In this document: in pieces, positions 33,328-44,917 of the stretch
Layout: every line of letters starts with the position of its first letter
Position numbering within the stretch: the first letter of the stretch is position 1
Assembly (NCBI GenBank): GCA_036023115.1
Contig: JAYKKT010000086.1
Span: 10,927,501-10,991,500 of the forward strand
Direction: 5' to 3'
Source of the DNA: Brasenia schreberi
Taxonomy: Eukaryota; Streptophyta; Magnoliopsida; Nymphaeales; Cabombaceae
Length of the DNA: 64,000 nt
Notes under the pieces: generated by a model
Database searches by the model: none
The model's input: the letters and a program-made list of their open reading frames with translations, nothing else
Told to the model about the DNA's origin: nothing
Program-made: the position numbers and the translations under genes

Positions 33328-36300
33328 TGTAAACACCCCAAAATCCCACGATTTTCCCAAAACACCTGGTTTTGCAAAAGTAGCCCCAAAGGGCTAGTTT
33401 GAGTCTGGAAACCCAGGAGCCTTCCAGGCAACCCTGTACATACGTTTAAATCATATATGTTTTAAAATATGTGTTATACAGTTTTAAAACCTTTAAAAAG
33501 GTATTTTGAAACCTCGCAAAGCAACTTGGCCCGATGAAAGCAGGACCAAAGAAGCGAAAGAGAGCCCGGAACCGAAGCATATGTCAAGCCCGATACATCA
33601 ACTCTCGTATCAGAATCATCCCCAAAATCTCGGACATCCAAGCCCCTGTTATCAACAAATTTATCAAAATGATCTCCGAAAGGTGAGAAGAGGAGCGGAC
33701 GACAATGTTGGCAAAGACCCAACGCAAGACGGAGTACTGATGCTGTCAGGCCCCGCACAAACCGTCCGTTTTGAAATACCATGAAGGAGTCAGAAAATCA
33801 TATCTGGATCGGATCTGGACCATATATCCAGATCCAAATCCAAACATGCATATAGATTTGGATTTGGATTTGGATCCAAAGATCCAATCCAATATCCACA
33901 TCCATGGCCCACATCACCTTCTCATAAATGGAGGTGGGTCGCACAAGAAATTCACGTGAAAAGCTTGGGTATGAGAGAGAATGGGATAAAGTATGAGTGA
34001 GAAATATGGTGGGCTTGACTTTTGTGTCAAGTTTTGGGTTAATCATGTGGGTTTAGCCTAAGAGTGTGGGATTAAGCTTGTATGCACCTACACCTAAACT
34101 AGGGCTGCACCAACATGCTGCAACTAGGTCCATGGTTCAAGGCCAAGCGGATGGTTCTAAACCTAGCCCTAAGCTAACCCACCTCACCTAGCCATTCCCC
34201 ACTAAACCTGACCTAATCCTAGCCACCCTCACCCAAAACCACCTAACTATACCAAGCCGACCTCACCTAGCTCACCCCACCTAACTAGACCACCTAGACC
34301 CTAGCTAGATTAAACCTAATCCTACCTTAACCCACCTAATTAGGCCCTAACCCTTAAATCCCAGCCACCCTAACCGACCTACCCAAACCACCCACCTAGC
34401 CGACCTACCCAAACCACCCCACCCTAGCCCACAACATCCTAAATATCTACCCTCAAAACCACCCCAACCGACCCAGCCCAAGGCCTATAAAAAAAAAACC
34501 TTTTGGGGCGAGTTTTGGGCTATCTTGGCTCGATCTTGGGCAGCTCTCAGCCCTCTCTCTCCTCTCTCACCTACCCTCTCTCTCACCCATTTCACTCCCT
34601 TACCCCCACCAGTTGTGCCACCACCCACCGTCGCTCCACCCGGCTCCACTTCCATTCGGCTGCCACCTGCATTTCCACCCGCCTGCCACCATCTTCTAGC
34701 TACCACCTCCTTCCACCACCTTCGGCCACTACCACAACCACCACCTCCGGTTAGTACCCCATCTCTGCCCTATCTAACTTCTCTTCCTCTCCCCCTCTTA
34801 CCCAGCCACACCGTCCATCACCCGCCACCACTGCAGCACCCTAGACATATCCCTTACACCCGGCGACTGCACACCCTACATCCCCACCTTCCCTTAGCCA
34901 CCCATTTCCCAGCCCTTAGCTAAGCCTTCCCCCTTTACCTTCCACCACTTAGCTAGCCCCTAACCTGCCACAACAACACCTAACCTCCCCACTTGCTGCT
35001 CCTACCACCCAGCTTTCATCAAGACACCCACTCGACTAAGACCCTACTTGGCGCCCATACGCACCAAAGGAGCTCCCCTTCGGCTGTCCAAGGCGACTCA
35101 CTAGGCCAAAGCCAAGCAAGTCACACCCGGACCAGCTATACGTAAGTGCCTAACTCGGTCCTTGTTATGAACTTACTTATGTTTGATTAAATTTGATACG
35201 GGGTTGTAATAATGGAGCGTTGTCTCCCCCCGCTTATAATAATGTGGTTTGGCACACCCCCACACACATGCACTTGAGCCTATTCCGCTCTTAGCTGCAC
35301 ACAATTTTGATACACACACGGGCCTAATCAGCCCTTAAGATATAGTTATACCTATATGATTTAAGTTGCGTGGGTTTTAATTAAGTTGTGTGTTTTATCT
35401 TTCAATTTCCACACTCACACACATTGAGCTTTCGCTCTTATTTCCAAGACCCTAGTAAGGGTCGTATTGCAATTTCCCTTGGGCATTTAAATTCAAGTTG
35501 TGTCCGTGGTCTTTCAATTTCTACACTCACACACATTGAGCTTTCGCTCTTACTCCCAAGACCTTAGTAAAGGCCTTATTGCAATTTCGTTTTGGGTGTT
35601 TTATTTCAAGTTGTGTGCGTAGCATTTCAATTCTACACTCACACACATTGAGCTTTCGCTCTTACTCCCAAGACCTTAGTCAAGGCCTATTGCAATTATA
35701 TTTGGGTTTCATTACAAGTCGTGTGAGTTGTCTTTCAATATACACACAACACCCACGCACACGTTGGCGACCTTCAGGCCAATATATATTATAAGTATTT
35801 CCCTTCGGCTATGTCTTTAAGATTTGGGTTTTAAGGTTCAGCAGTGTGCGTAGTCTTTACATATATACACGACACACACTTGCACAATTGAGCCTTTTCG
35901 CTCTTAAGATATAACCATATTTCCCTTTTGCAATTTCCCTTTTGCAATTTACATTAAGTCATTTCCCTTCCGCATTGTCTTTCAATTCGGGTTTTCCCTT
36001 TGGAGTTGCGTGAGTTTACATTGCATATACGCCATACCACGAGTTAGGACACATATTGCATCAAAGCAAACCCCACACTCCTGTTCAAAAATCGCCCAAC
36101 TTAGGTCACTTATGCACACACCTAGTTGGCCCTAAAAAGATAAAAAGAAAGACATAGGCACATGCAAATCCCACGTGTAATAAAATCTGAAATCGTACAT
36201 ACAAAGCCCAAACACTTAGGGTATTTTTCAAAGAGGTTTACATTTTAAAAGACTTTGCCAAGCGTACAGACTGACCCTTGCGCATCGGTGCAAGAAGGTC

Positions 36301-36477
36301 TACGACGAAAAGAGCTCAATTGCTCACAGTCGCCTCGATAGAAGTCAGATTTCGAAAACTTTCTTTGCTAGATTAAGCAAGCTAGCTGGCACGCCCTTTT
36401 GCTAAAATACGACTTAGACACACGAAAAGGTTCACTTCGGGCCTAAGAACCAGAAGTGAGGATTTTCTGTGTCTACA
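33328..36477 (+). repeat. 5' LTR of element D (3150 bp)
   Basis: TGTAAACACC...GTGTCTACA. The U3 GGATTT palindromic cluster is at 33810-33900, TATAA at 34486, GTTAGT at 34750, GTAAGT at 35142, the tandem array of about 112-bp units at 35380-35720, and U5 hairpins at 36268-36301 and 36367-36386. A proline-rich open frame (34525-34923) just after TATA is a C-rich low-complexity translation. Confidence 0.93.
34486..34492 (+). promoter_or_regulatory. TATA box of element D 5' LTR
   Basis: CCTATAAAAAA lies 1.16 kb into the LTR and is conserved in the 3' LTR at 54937. Confidence 0.6.
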
Positions 36478-36481
36478 GGTT

Positions 36482-36499
36482 TGGCACGCCCAGTGGGAC
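36482..36499 (+). promoter_or_regulatory. Primer-binding site, element D
   Basis: TGGCACGCCCAGTGGGAC, identical to that of element B, starts 4 nt behind the LTR. A TGGCACGCCC copy also lies in U5 at 36387-36396. Confidence 0.65.
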
Positions 36500-36620
36500 C
36501 TACGCCTTGTGCAGAGTCGTTTCATGTAGAAAAACCTCATGAAAATTTTTCTAAAGTGTTTTTAACTTTGCTTATTTGCATTTTCATACTTAGGATTTGT
36601 TTTGAAAAGCACTTTGAAGC

Positions 36621-39600
36621 ATGTCGAGTCCAGGCTCCCAAGAGGTATCGAGCCGTGGCTCCTGCGCATCAAGTTCTCAATGTCGAAGGTTTTCAAAAAA
36701 CAAGAGATTGAAGATTTGAGAAGGGACTTCGAGGCCAAAATCGCCGCTCTTAGCCAAGAGGCTGAAGCAAGCAATTCATGTTCGTCTAATGGTGAACCAA
36801 AGGCCAAGAAGAAATTTGAAAAACCTTACAAACACAAGGAGACTTCCGCGGTAGAAGGTAACCAATACCACGAGTCCTTCACACACAGGGACCGTAAAGC
36901 CCTACAGCAGCTGCTGAGAGGGCAAAGTAAAGAGAAAAGAACCTACGCCCTGTCTGATTTCCTACCTATGGACTATGAAATAGACAATAACGATGAAATA
37001 CCGAACTTTCATCGGTATGATGGCATGGGAGACCCTAGGTCTCACTTGCAGCTTTTCTCTCATCAAGCCCACAAGAAAAAGAAGGACTCGATGAAGTGGG
37101 TGTATTGGTTCCATTTATCCCTCAAGGGCACAGCTGCCAAATGGCTGGCTTCCTATGATCTTAGCTAGTTCGCAACTTTTGAAGAGTTAGTGAACTGTTT
37201 TATGCAGAGATTCTCGCATAACGTAGAAGTCACGCCGACTTTAAACACCTTGAGAGATACAAAACAAGGTGTGAACGAGGACGTACATACGTTCATCGTT
37301 CGATGGAGGTCTCTCTTGGGTCAAGTGCGAGAGCCCATATCAGAAGGATGTGCAGTAATGCTCATCCTCGATAACTTTAGAAACGAGCTGAAAACCCTTC
37401 TCTCGCTTCATGAAATCTCTACTTTCCATAAGTTAATAAAGAAAGCATCTCTTTTCGAAACAAACATGAAAAAGGGGGTGTATGACCACTTATGGAAAGG
37501 AAATCCCATTTCGAAAACTCGCTTGGAAAAGCCCATCAACTATGGGCCATCCACCGCGGACAAAGGGGCAAAACCCCATAAAATCGCCAATGTCTGGGTG
37601 GATCCATGCCCGGCAAGTGCTTCAAGAGCTTTTGAAAAACCAGAAAATAAAAAGGAGAGGAGTTTTCAAAAACCCTTCGAAAGACAGGAGTATACTCCGC
37701 TGGGGCAACCTGTGACGGAGGTCCTAGACCTCCTACTCGGCCAAGGCATGATCGAACTCCCCGAGATTCTCGAGGGAGTCACTTCGAAGGGAGGGTTTTT
37801 AAACAAGTTCTGCAAGTATCATCGGCTCAAAGGCCATGATACAAGGTGGTGCTTCTCCCTCCTTAATAAAATTGAGAACTTGATAGCAGAAGGCCAGCTC
37901 CAGGTCACTGAAGAACCTGAGCCTTCCCAAGCTATCTTCAAAGAACCCTTCCCCAAGCACGCAAGTACCAGTGGGAAGGGAAAAGAGGTATGTGCTCTTT
38001 CAATTTCAAAAGATCTAGCACATGCATGTGAGTCTGGTTCATCTACTTGTGCGTCTACTCTCATATTGTATAAGAAACCCGCCCAAGTAGTCATTCGGGG
38101 ACCACCAAGAGTTTCGTCCCTGGTTAAACCAGTTTTAACCATTCAAGGTGCTCCAAATCTCTCGATTAGAGCCATAATTAGTATGAAACCTAGGTTGATC
38201 GTGGGGGAGGTGACAAGGTCCAGGAGGATCTACCAACCCCCACATGTACAAAGTGCTAAAAAGGTGGTCAGTGTGCCTGGCCCCTCAAAAGCATGTATTC
38301 CTAGAGTTCCGTAAAAAATGGACAAAGGAAATGTTGTTTTGAAGGTGTATGATTTTGAAAACCATCTTTCAAAGATTTCTATCAATATGTCCATCCTAGA
38401 GCTAATACAAACTTCGCCTAGGCATAGACTAGTGTTAGAGAAAATTCTAGAAAGAGCAAGGGTTAGTTCGAACATTACCCCTGAATCTTTGTCCAAACAT
38501 GTGGCCTCTATAGGAGCAAAAATGTCCATCGTATTCTTAAAAGACGATGTAGATAGACCCTACGAAGCCCATAACCAGGCCCTGCATATCGAGGTGGTTC
38601 TAAATAACCACTCTCTTGATAGGTTGATCGTGGGGGAGGTGACAAGGTCCAGGAGGATCTACCAACCCCCACATGTACAAAGTGCTAAAAAGGTGGTCAG
38701 TGTGCCTGGCCCTTCAAAAGCATGTATTCCTAGAGTTCCGTAAAAAACGGACAAAGGAAATGTTGTTTTGAAGATGTATGATTTTGAAAACCATCTTTCA
38801 AAGATTTCTATCAATATGTCCATCCTAGAGCTAATACAAACTTCGCCTAGGCATAGACTAGTGTTAGAGAAAATTCTAGAAAGAGCAAGGGTTAGTTCGA
38901 ACATTACCCCTGAATCTTTGTCCAAACATGTGGCCTCTATAGGAGCAAAAATGCCCATCGTATTCTTAAAAGACGATGTAGATAGACCCTACGAAGCCCA
39001 TAACCAGGCCCTGCATATCGAGGTGGTTCTAAATAACCACTCTCTTGATAGGTGCCTTGTCGATGGGGGAGGAGGGCTCAACATCCTTCTACTTCATGTG
39101 GCGAATCAAATCGGAGTCACCTTGACATCCGTTCATCCCCATCGTTATCACTGGATACGATGGGAATGCGTCTAGACCCATAGGATCTATCGAACTCCCC
39201 ATGGAAACGGGAGGGATAGCACACACGGGGGTGTTTCATGTCCTGGACATCCACCCCATTATAACCTATTGTTGGGAAGGCCCTAGATACACAGCTTGTG
39301 CGTTGTGCCATCCACCTTCCACAAGTGTGTCAAGATCCCTTTCAGGGACAAAGTCGTGATCCTAGGTGAGAGTCACCCTCAACTTCAGGGGGTCATAAAC
39401 TCACCCTGCTTGTCAAGCTCCCAGACCCATGAGGTAAAACTAGGGCAAACTATGCTCAAGCCGCCAAGGCTCACTCTGTGCAAGCCTAGGAAGGTCGTAT
39501 ATGTGAAGGGGTCGCCCAAGGCTAGCCCCCTCAAGGTTCTGACCCTTCTAGGAAGACCCAAACATCCCTTATTTCCAAAACCCCTAGACAAGAAGCCCTA

Positions 39601-39898
39601 TGTGCATGACATAGACGACATCAAGTTCCAGGACCACGATTTGTATTCAAACTTCTCCAAAAACAAAAAATCATGGAACATGCTGTTGAACATGGGCTAT
39701 GTGCCTTATAAGAGTTTAGGGACACAAAATCAAGGTCTCCTAGAACCCATACTTCCTAGGGCCAATCCAAGCCAATACAGGATCAGCTATACTCCCAAAA
39801 TACCACCAGAGCCACCCCCTGTGACCACCTGGGTCAAGGGTGCCCTGGAGCCTACCCTAAAAGAAACCTACGATTTAGACCTCCAATTCAGAGTCTAA
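36621..39898 (+). pseudogene. gag-protease ORF of element D (broken, with internal duplication)
   Basis: Starts MSSPGSQEVSSRGSCASSS. The frame shifts near 36690-36715, and the main gag frame follows: IPNFHRYDGMGDPRSHLQLF, KWLASYDLS, then CAG to TAG at 37166-37168, then NCFMQRFSHNVEVTPTLNTL, RWRSLLGQVREPISE and the knuckle FCKYHRLKGHDTRWC near 37810-37850. A stop lies at 38312-38314. A 429-bp tandem duplication follows (38195-38623, 38624-39052), in frame but with the stop in both units. The protease shows RCLVDGGGGLNILLLHVAN, is then frame-shifted by a small deletion near 39130, and has a TGG to TAG change near 39291. The last part ends in YDLDLQFRV plus stop at 39898. Confidence 0.88.
38195..39052 (+). 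repeat. 429-bp tandem duplication inside gag of element D
   Basis: Two units begin TTGATCGTGGGGGAGG at 38195 and 38624. By eye they differ at only about 4 positions. The first junction carries AGG microhomology (TAGG/TAGG). B and E have one unit only. Confidence 0.88.
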
Positions 39899-39923
39899 CC
39901 CGTAGTGTTTTCCCTTTGTAGGT
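39899..39923 (+). promoter_or_regulatory. Acceptor-like site before pol ATG, element D
   Basis: GTTTTCCCTTTGTAG is followed by GT and ATGATG (39924). It is conserved with B and E, directly behind the gag-pro stop. Confidence 0.5.
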
Positions 39924-42900
39924 ATGATGGAAGATCCCTTTTACAAAAATACAAAAACATTTGAAAAACTCAAAATCGAAAAAATGGAAAAATTGCAAAA
40001 ACCAAAAACATTAGAAAATCAAAAACTCAAAAAAATAGTAGTTTGTATAGTTCCCAAGGTTCTAGTTTTGCAAAAACACAAAAAAAAATGAAAATTTACA
40101 AAATTCCAAAAAGATTTTGTACATAGCTACTCCTGGTAAGGCTTTGAAAAAAGGAAAGGATTTCGAAAGAAACGTTGTCTACATAACCAAACCAAAAATT
40201 TTGAAATCAATTGAAATTTCAAGTGTAAAACCAGGTCTTTTGAAAATCCACGCATCAAATTCCCTCGGGTCTATAACTCACGAGAATGATCGAAGCCCAA
40301 AAGTGGATCCCCTTAAGGAAGATCCCACTTTTGAGCTCCCAAAATTTTATAAAATTCTCGATTTTGAAAGACCTTCTGATTCAGTAGGAGGAGATTTTAT
40401 AGAGGTGAACCTAGGGAGTGATTCCAATCCCAAACTCATTAAGGTAGGCGCATGTTTGCATGAGCATGAAAGATTAGCATTCATTGCATTTTTACAAACC
40501 TACTTAAATGTGTTTGCATGGATGTATGAAGACATGTCGGGTATAGACCCCAGTATTGTCGAACATCGTCTTCCCTTAGATGCAGATGTAAAACCCATAA
40601 AGCAAAAGCTTAGGAAAATGCATCCGAATGTACACACACAAGTCAAAGAGGGTTTAGAAGATCTGTTAAAAGCCGGATTTATAAAACCCATTGCGTATTC
40701 TAATTGGTTATCCAATATCGTTGTTGTTCGAAAAACCAATGGAAAGATTTGAATATGCATCGATTTCAAAAACTTGAATAAAGTCACTCCAAAGGATAAT
40801 TATCCTTTACCAAACATAGATTTGATAGTCGATAGTACTGCAAATTACGAGATGTTTTCGTTTATGGATGTCTATTCAGGGTATAATCAAATTAAATTAA
40901 GTCCACGAGATCAGGGTAAGACCGCATTCACAACCCCAAGGGGCACGTACTGCTATACAATCATTCTCTTTGGTTTGAAAAATACCGGCGCAACATACCA
41001 GAGAGCCATGACCACGATCTTCCATGATCAGATTCATGAGCTCGTAGAAGTGTATGTAGATGATCTCTTGGCAAAATCCAAAACTCGATGCACTCACATC
41101 GAATGTTTACAAAAGATTTTCGAAAGGCTTAGACTTTACAAAGTAAAGCTAAACCCTCAAAAATGTGTATTCGGAGTAGAGTCCGAAAAGCTTCTAGGCT
41201 TTATGGTGAGCCAAAGGGGTATAGAAGTCGACCCCTCTAAATGTCGAGCCATCATAAACATGACTCCACCCTCCAATCTCACACAGATTCGTAGCCTCCA
41301 AGGTCGATTACAATCCATTCACAGGTTTATATCAAACCTGGCGACTAGATGTGAACCCTTCAACAAATTATTGAGGAAGGGCATGAAATTTTCATGGGAT
41401 GACGATTGCCAAAAGTCCTTCGAAAGACTAAAGGTATACCTAGTTAATCCCCCTGTTTTGAATCCTCCAAAGCAAGAAAAACCTCTTTTGCTTTACATTT
41501 CCGTGCATACGAATGCCTTGGGAGCTCTATTAGCCCAATACGAGGATGACACCCATAAGGAGTATGCCATCTATTATATTTTGAAAACTCTCTTGGCTTA
41601 CGAAAGGAATTATCAAGCCATGGAGAAGAGTGCTTGGCCCTAGTCTGGGCCTGCCAAAAATTTTGACACTATTTCCTCGATCATGAGATCTGGATAGTGT
41701 CCAGGCTTGATCCAATCAAGCACTTGTTCGAAAAACCCATTCTCACTTGTAGATTGGGCAAATGGCAACTCCTGCTAATGGAGTATGACCTGAAATACCA
41801 TCACCAGATCTCCATTAAGGGGCAAGCACTAGCTGACTATGTGGCTGAGTTCCCCTTGGAGGACGCATATCCCACATTTAGTGAAATGCCTGATGAAGGC
41901 ATATTGCAAAACCATTTTCAAAACCACATTTTGGTAAATTCTTTCGAAAACCAAGTGTGGAAAATGCACTTCGATGGGGCACGAAACCAACGAGGGGCTG
42001 GTGCCGGGGTCATCCTCATATCCCCTGAAAAGGGTGAGATCCCCATAGCAATTCGCCTAAATTTCGAATGTTCCAACAACATAGATGAGTATGAAGGACT
42101 CATACAAGGCTTAAGGGTTTCGAAAACTCTAGGGGCATCATGCATCGAGGTCTTTGGAGATTCACTCCTTGTTATAAACCAAGTTTTGAAAATTTGGCAA
42201 GTACGTAACGAAAAACTTCTTCCATATCACGAGTTGGCCACTCGATTGGTTGAGTCATTCCAATCATGTACACTCACACACGTAGGAACAAAGGATAATA
42301 GCATTGCTAACGCCCTCTCCTCCTTGGGTTCAGCCCTAAAGGTCGATCCCACTTTGGGAACTTGATCCTTAGAAATATAGCATGCGCCCAACCCATCCAC
42401 ACACGATTTGGATATTTGCCAAAATAATCCAGACTCTGTTGAAAAACCTTGGTTTTATGACATCACATGTTTTCTAGAAAATGAGGGATTCACCGAGGAT
42501 GCCACATCCAAAGATAAGGCATTCATCCTAAAAATTTCTACCCGATACACCATTCTAGGTGGAGTTTTATACAAAAAAAAGTTTTACCAGCATCCTACTA
42601 AGATGTGTCGATCTAGAGGAGGCTAGGACTGTTATGCATGAGTTCTATGATGGAGAGTGTGGAGGTCATGTTAATGTCAACATGATGGCAATGAAAATAC
42701 TTAGAGCGGGCTATTTTTGGTCTACCCTGAGAAAGGATTGTCACGATCATGTTAGGAAGTGTCATCCATGTCAAGTGCATGGGCACGCCATTCATATCCC
42801 ATCATCTTCATTGCATTCTGTGGTCAGCTCCTGGCCATTTACCATGTGGGCGTTTGATATTATAGGCCCAATCTTTCCAAAGGCATCAAATGGGCATAGG

Positions 42901-43698
42901 TTCATTTTAGCAGCCACTGAGTATTTCTCCAAATGGGTCGAAGCCATCTCCCTGACCAACGTACAGGGGCAACATGTGGTGGCTTTCATTAGGAGGAATA
43001 TCTTGGCTCGATTTGGGGTTCCAAGAGACCTTGTGTCCCATAATGGCACCCCATTCAAAAACGAGTGGATGGTTAAGTTGTGCAACACTTATGGCATAAC
43101 TCACCACTTCTCCTCACCCTACTACCCTCAAGGCAACGGCCAAGCCGAAGCCACGAATAAGACTCTCATTAGTATAATTGAGAAGACTTTAGAGAAGGGT
43201 AGGGCGTGGCACGAGAAGTTGGATGAAGCCTTATGAGCTTATAGGACTTCCTTCCGAACTCCCATGAATGCCACGCCATTAGAATTGGTCTATGGCACAA
43301 ACGCCATTCTTCCCATTCATACACAATTGCATTCATTCCATACATCCATTGCACTCGACCTCCCCCTAGAGACGCTTCAGCATGCTAGGATAGCCGAACT
43401 AGATTTGCTAGATGAGAGACGACTCCTTGCTATGGATCATGCTCATGCATACCGGCAAAGGATAGCCCGACATTATGGCAAACACATGAGACCTCGCCAC
43501 TTTGAAGTGAGAGATCTGGTTTTGAAAATCATCCACTATCATGGCCCACATCCACTTGGAAAGTGGCGCCCCAAGTGGGATGGACCCCATGTTGTGCGTG
43601 CAACCACCACGAACAACTCATATTGGTTGATCGATGTAGAAGGTAGGAATTTAGCAGATCCTATCAATATTCAATACTTAAAGAAGTATTATGTGTAG
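39924..43698 (+). pseudogene. pol of element D: RT, two RNases H, integrase (broken)
   Basis: The order is Lys-rich leader; RT (VEHRLPLDADVKPIKQKLRK, FSFMDVYSGYNQIKL, ILFGLKNTGATYQRAM, YVDDLLAKSK at about 41060); first RNase H (LLLYISVHTNALGALLAQYE, 41490-41640); archaeal-type RNase H (KMHFDGARNQRGAGAGVIL, FGDSLLVINQV, 41940-42330); integrase (HEFYDGECGGH...CHPCQVH, WAFDIIGPIFP, SHNGTPF where SDNGTPF is expected, QAEATNKTL); and a C-terminus ending YLKKYYV. Breaks: a frameshift near 40090, TGA at 40750-40752, a one-base loss near 41630, TGA at 42363-42365, an 'extra A' shift near 42580, and TGG to TGA at 43234-43236. The second catalytic Asp of integrase reads His (GAT to CAT, 43039). Confidence 0.9.
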
Positions 43699-43900
43699 GA
43701 CTTGGGTTAAATTCCCATTTTCGAAAACCCTTAGGGATAGCTGCTTTGAAGCTTCGAAAGTAAGGTTCAAAGGTGAATTGTGTGACCCTGAGTGAGAGAA
43801 TTCGCACTTGTGAAAGAGTGGAGTTTTCCAAATACGTGGTTACATTTCAAAATCCTTCTTCTTATAAAGAAAGGCCTAGTTTAATATAGCAAGATACTTG
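43699..43900 (+). other. Element D 3' noncoding region, left part
   Basis: Ends with ACTTG (43896-43900), the left target duplication of element E. It continues at 52835. Confidence 0.85.
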
Positions 43901-44917
43901 TGTAGACGCGCGAAAAATCCCCGCCTCTCGCCTTTTCAGGGCTTGGAGCAGATCTTCTCGTATGTCTAAGGCCTATTTATGTAAACAGGGCATCCAGCTA
44001 GCTTACCTAAGCTAGCGAAGATATATTTTAAACTGACTTCTAATCGTGGCGACTGTGAGCAAGTGAGCTCTTGTCGTCGCAGACCTTCTTGCACCGATGC
44101 GCAAGGGTCAGTTTGTACGCTTTGAAAAATCGAGTTTTAGGGTGTAGAAAGCCTACGAAGCGGTTCGAGGTGTCTAATTCGGGTCTTTTAGATACGATTG
44201 CAGTTTTTAGATCACGTGGATTTGCACGTGCCTAAGTCTTTCTTTTTATCCCTTTATGGGCCACCTAGTTTGTGTGTTATGAACACTCCACTACATGGGC
44301 AAATTTGAGCGGGAATATGGGGCTTGCTTCGATGCAATATGCGTCGTACTTTGTGGTATGGCGTAGATGCAATGCAAACTCACGCTACTCCAAAGAGAAA
44401 ACCTGAATGTAAAGACAATGCCGAAGGGAAATAACCGAAGGGAAATGACTTGTAATGTAAACGCCGAAGGGAGATATGTATATAGGGTATATACGTGCCC
44501 TTACTTGGATCTTGCAAATAAGAGTGAAGGCTCAATGTGGGTGCGTGCTTGAATTGAAAGACTTACACACAGGACATGAAATGAAACCCAAATATAACTT
44601 GCAGTATGGCCTTGATTAAGGTCTTGGGAATAAGAGCGAAAGCTCAATGTGTGTGAGTGCTTGAATTGAAGTACTACACACACAACATGAAATTAAACCC
44701 AAATAGTATAACACGGCCCTTACTTGGGTCTTTCAAATAAGAGTGAAGGCTCAATGTGTGTGAGTGCTTGAATTGAAAGACTTACACACACGACATGAAA
44801 TAAAAGCCCAAATAGTATAACACGGCCCTTACTTGGGTCTTTCAAATAAGAGCGAAGGCTCAATATGTGTGAGTGCTGGAATTGAAAGACTTACACACAT
44901 GACATGAAATGAAAGCC
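43901..44917 (-). repeat. 3' LTR fragment of element E
   Basis: The left end TGTAGACGCG is identical in start to 49351. LTR homology runs to GAAAGCC at about 44917, then integrase sequence begins. The U3 part, promoter and PPT are gone. Confidence 0.88.

Noticed and set aside
34525..34923. Proline-rich open frame of 132 codons, repeated at 54976-55374 in the other D LTR
   Set aside because: It lies in the C-rich leader of the LTR. It is present twice only because LTRs are copies, and the frames at the same place in A, B and E are not homologous proteins.
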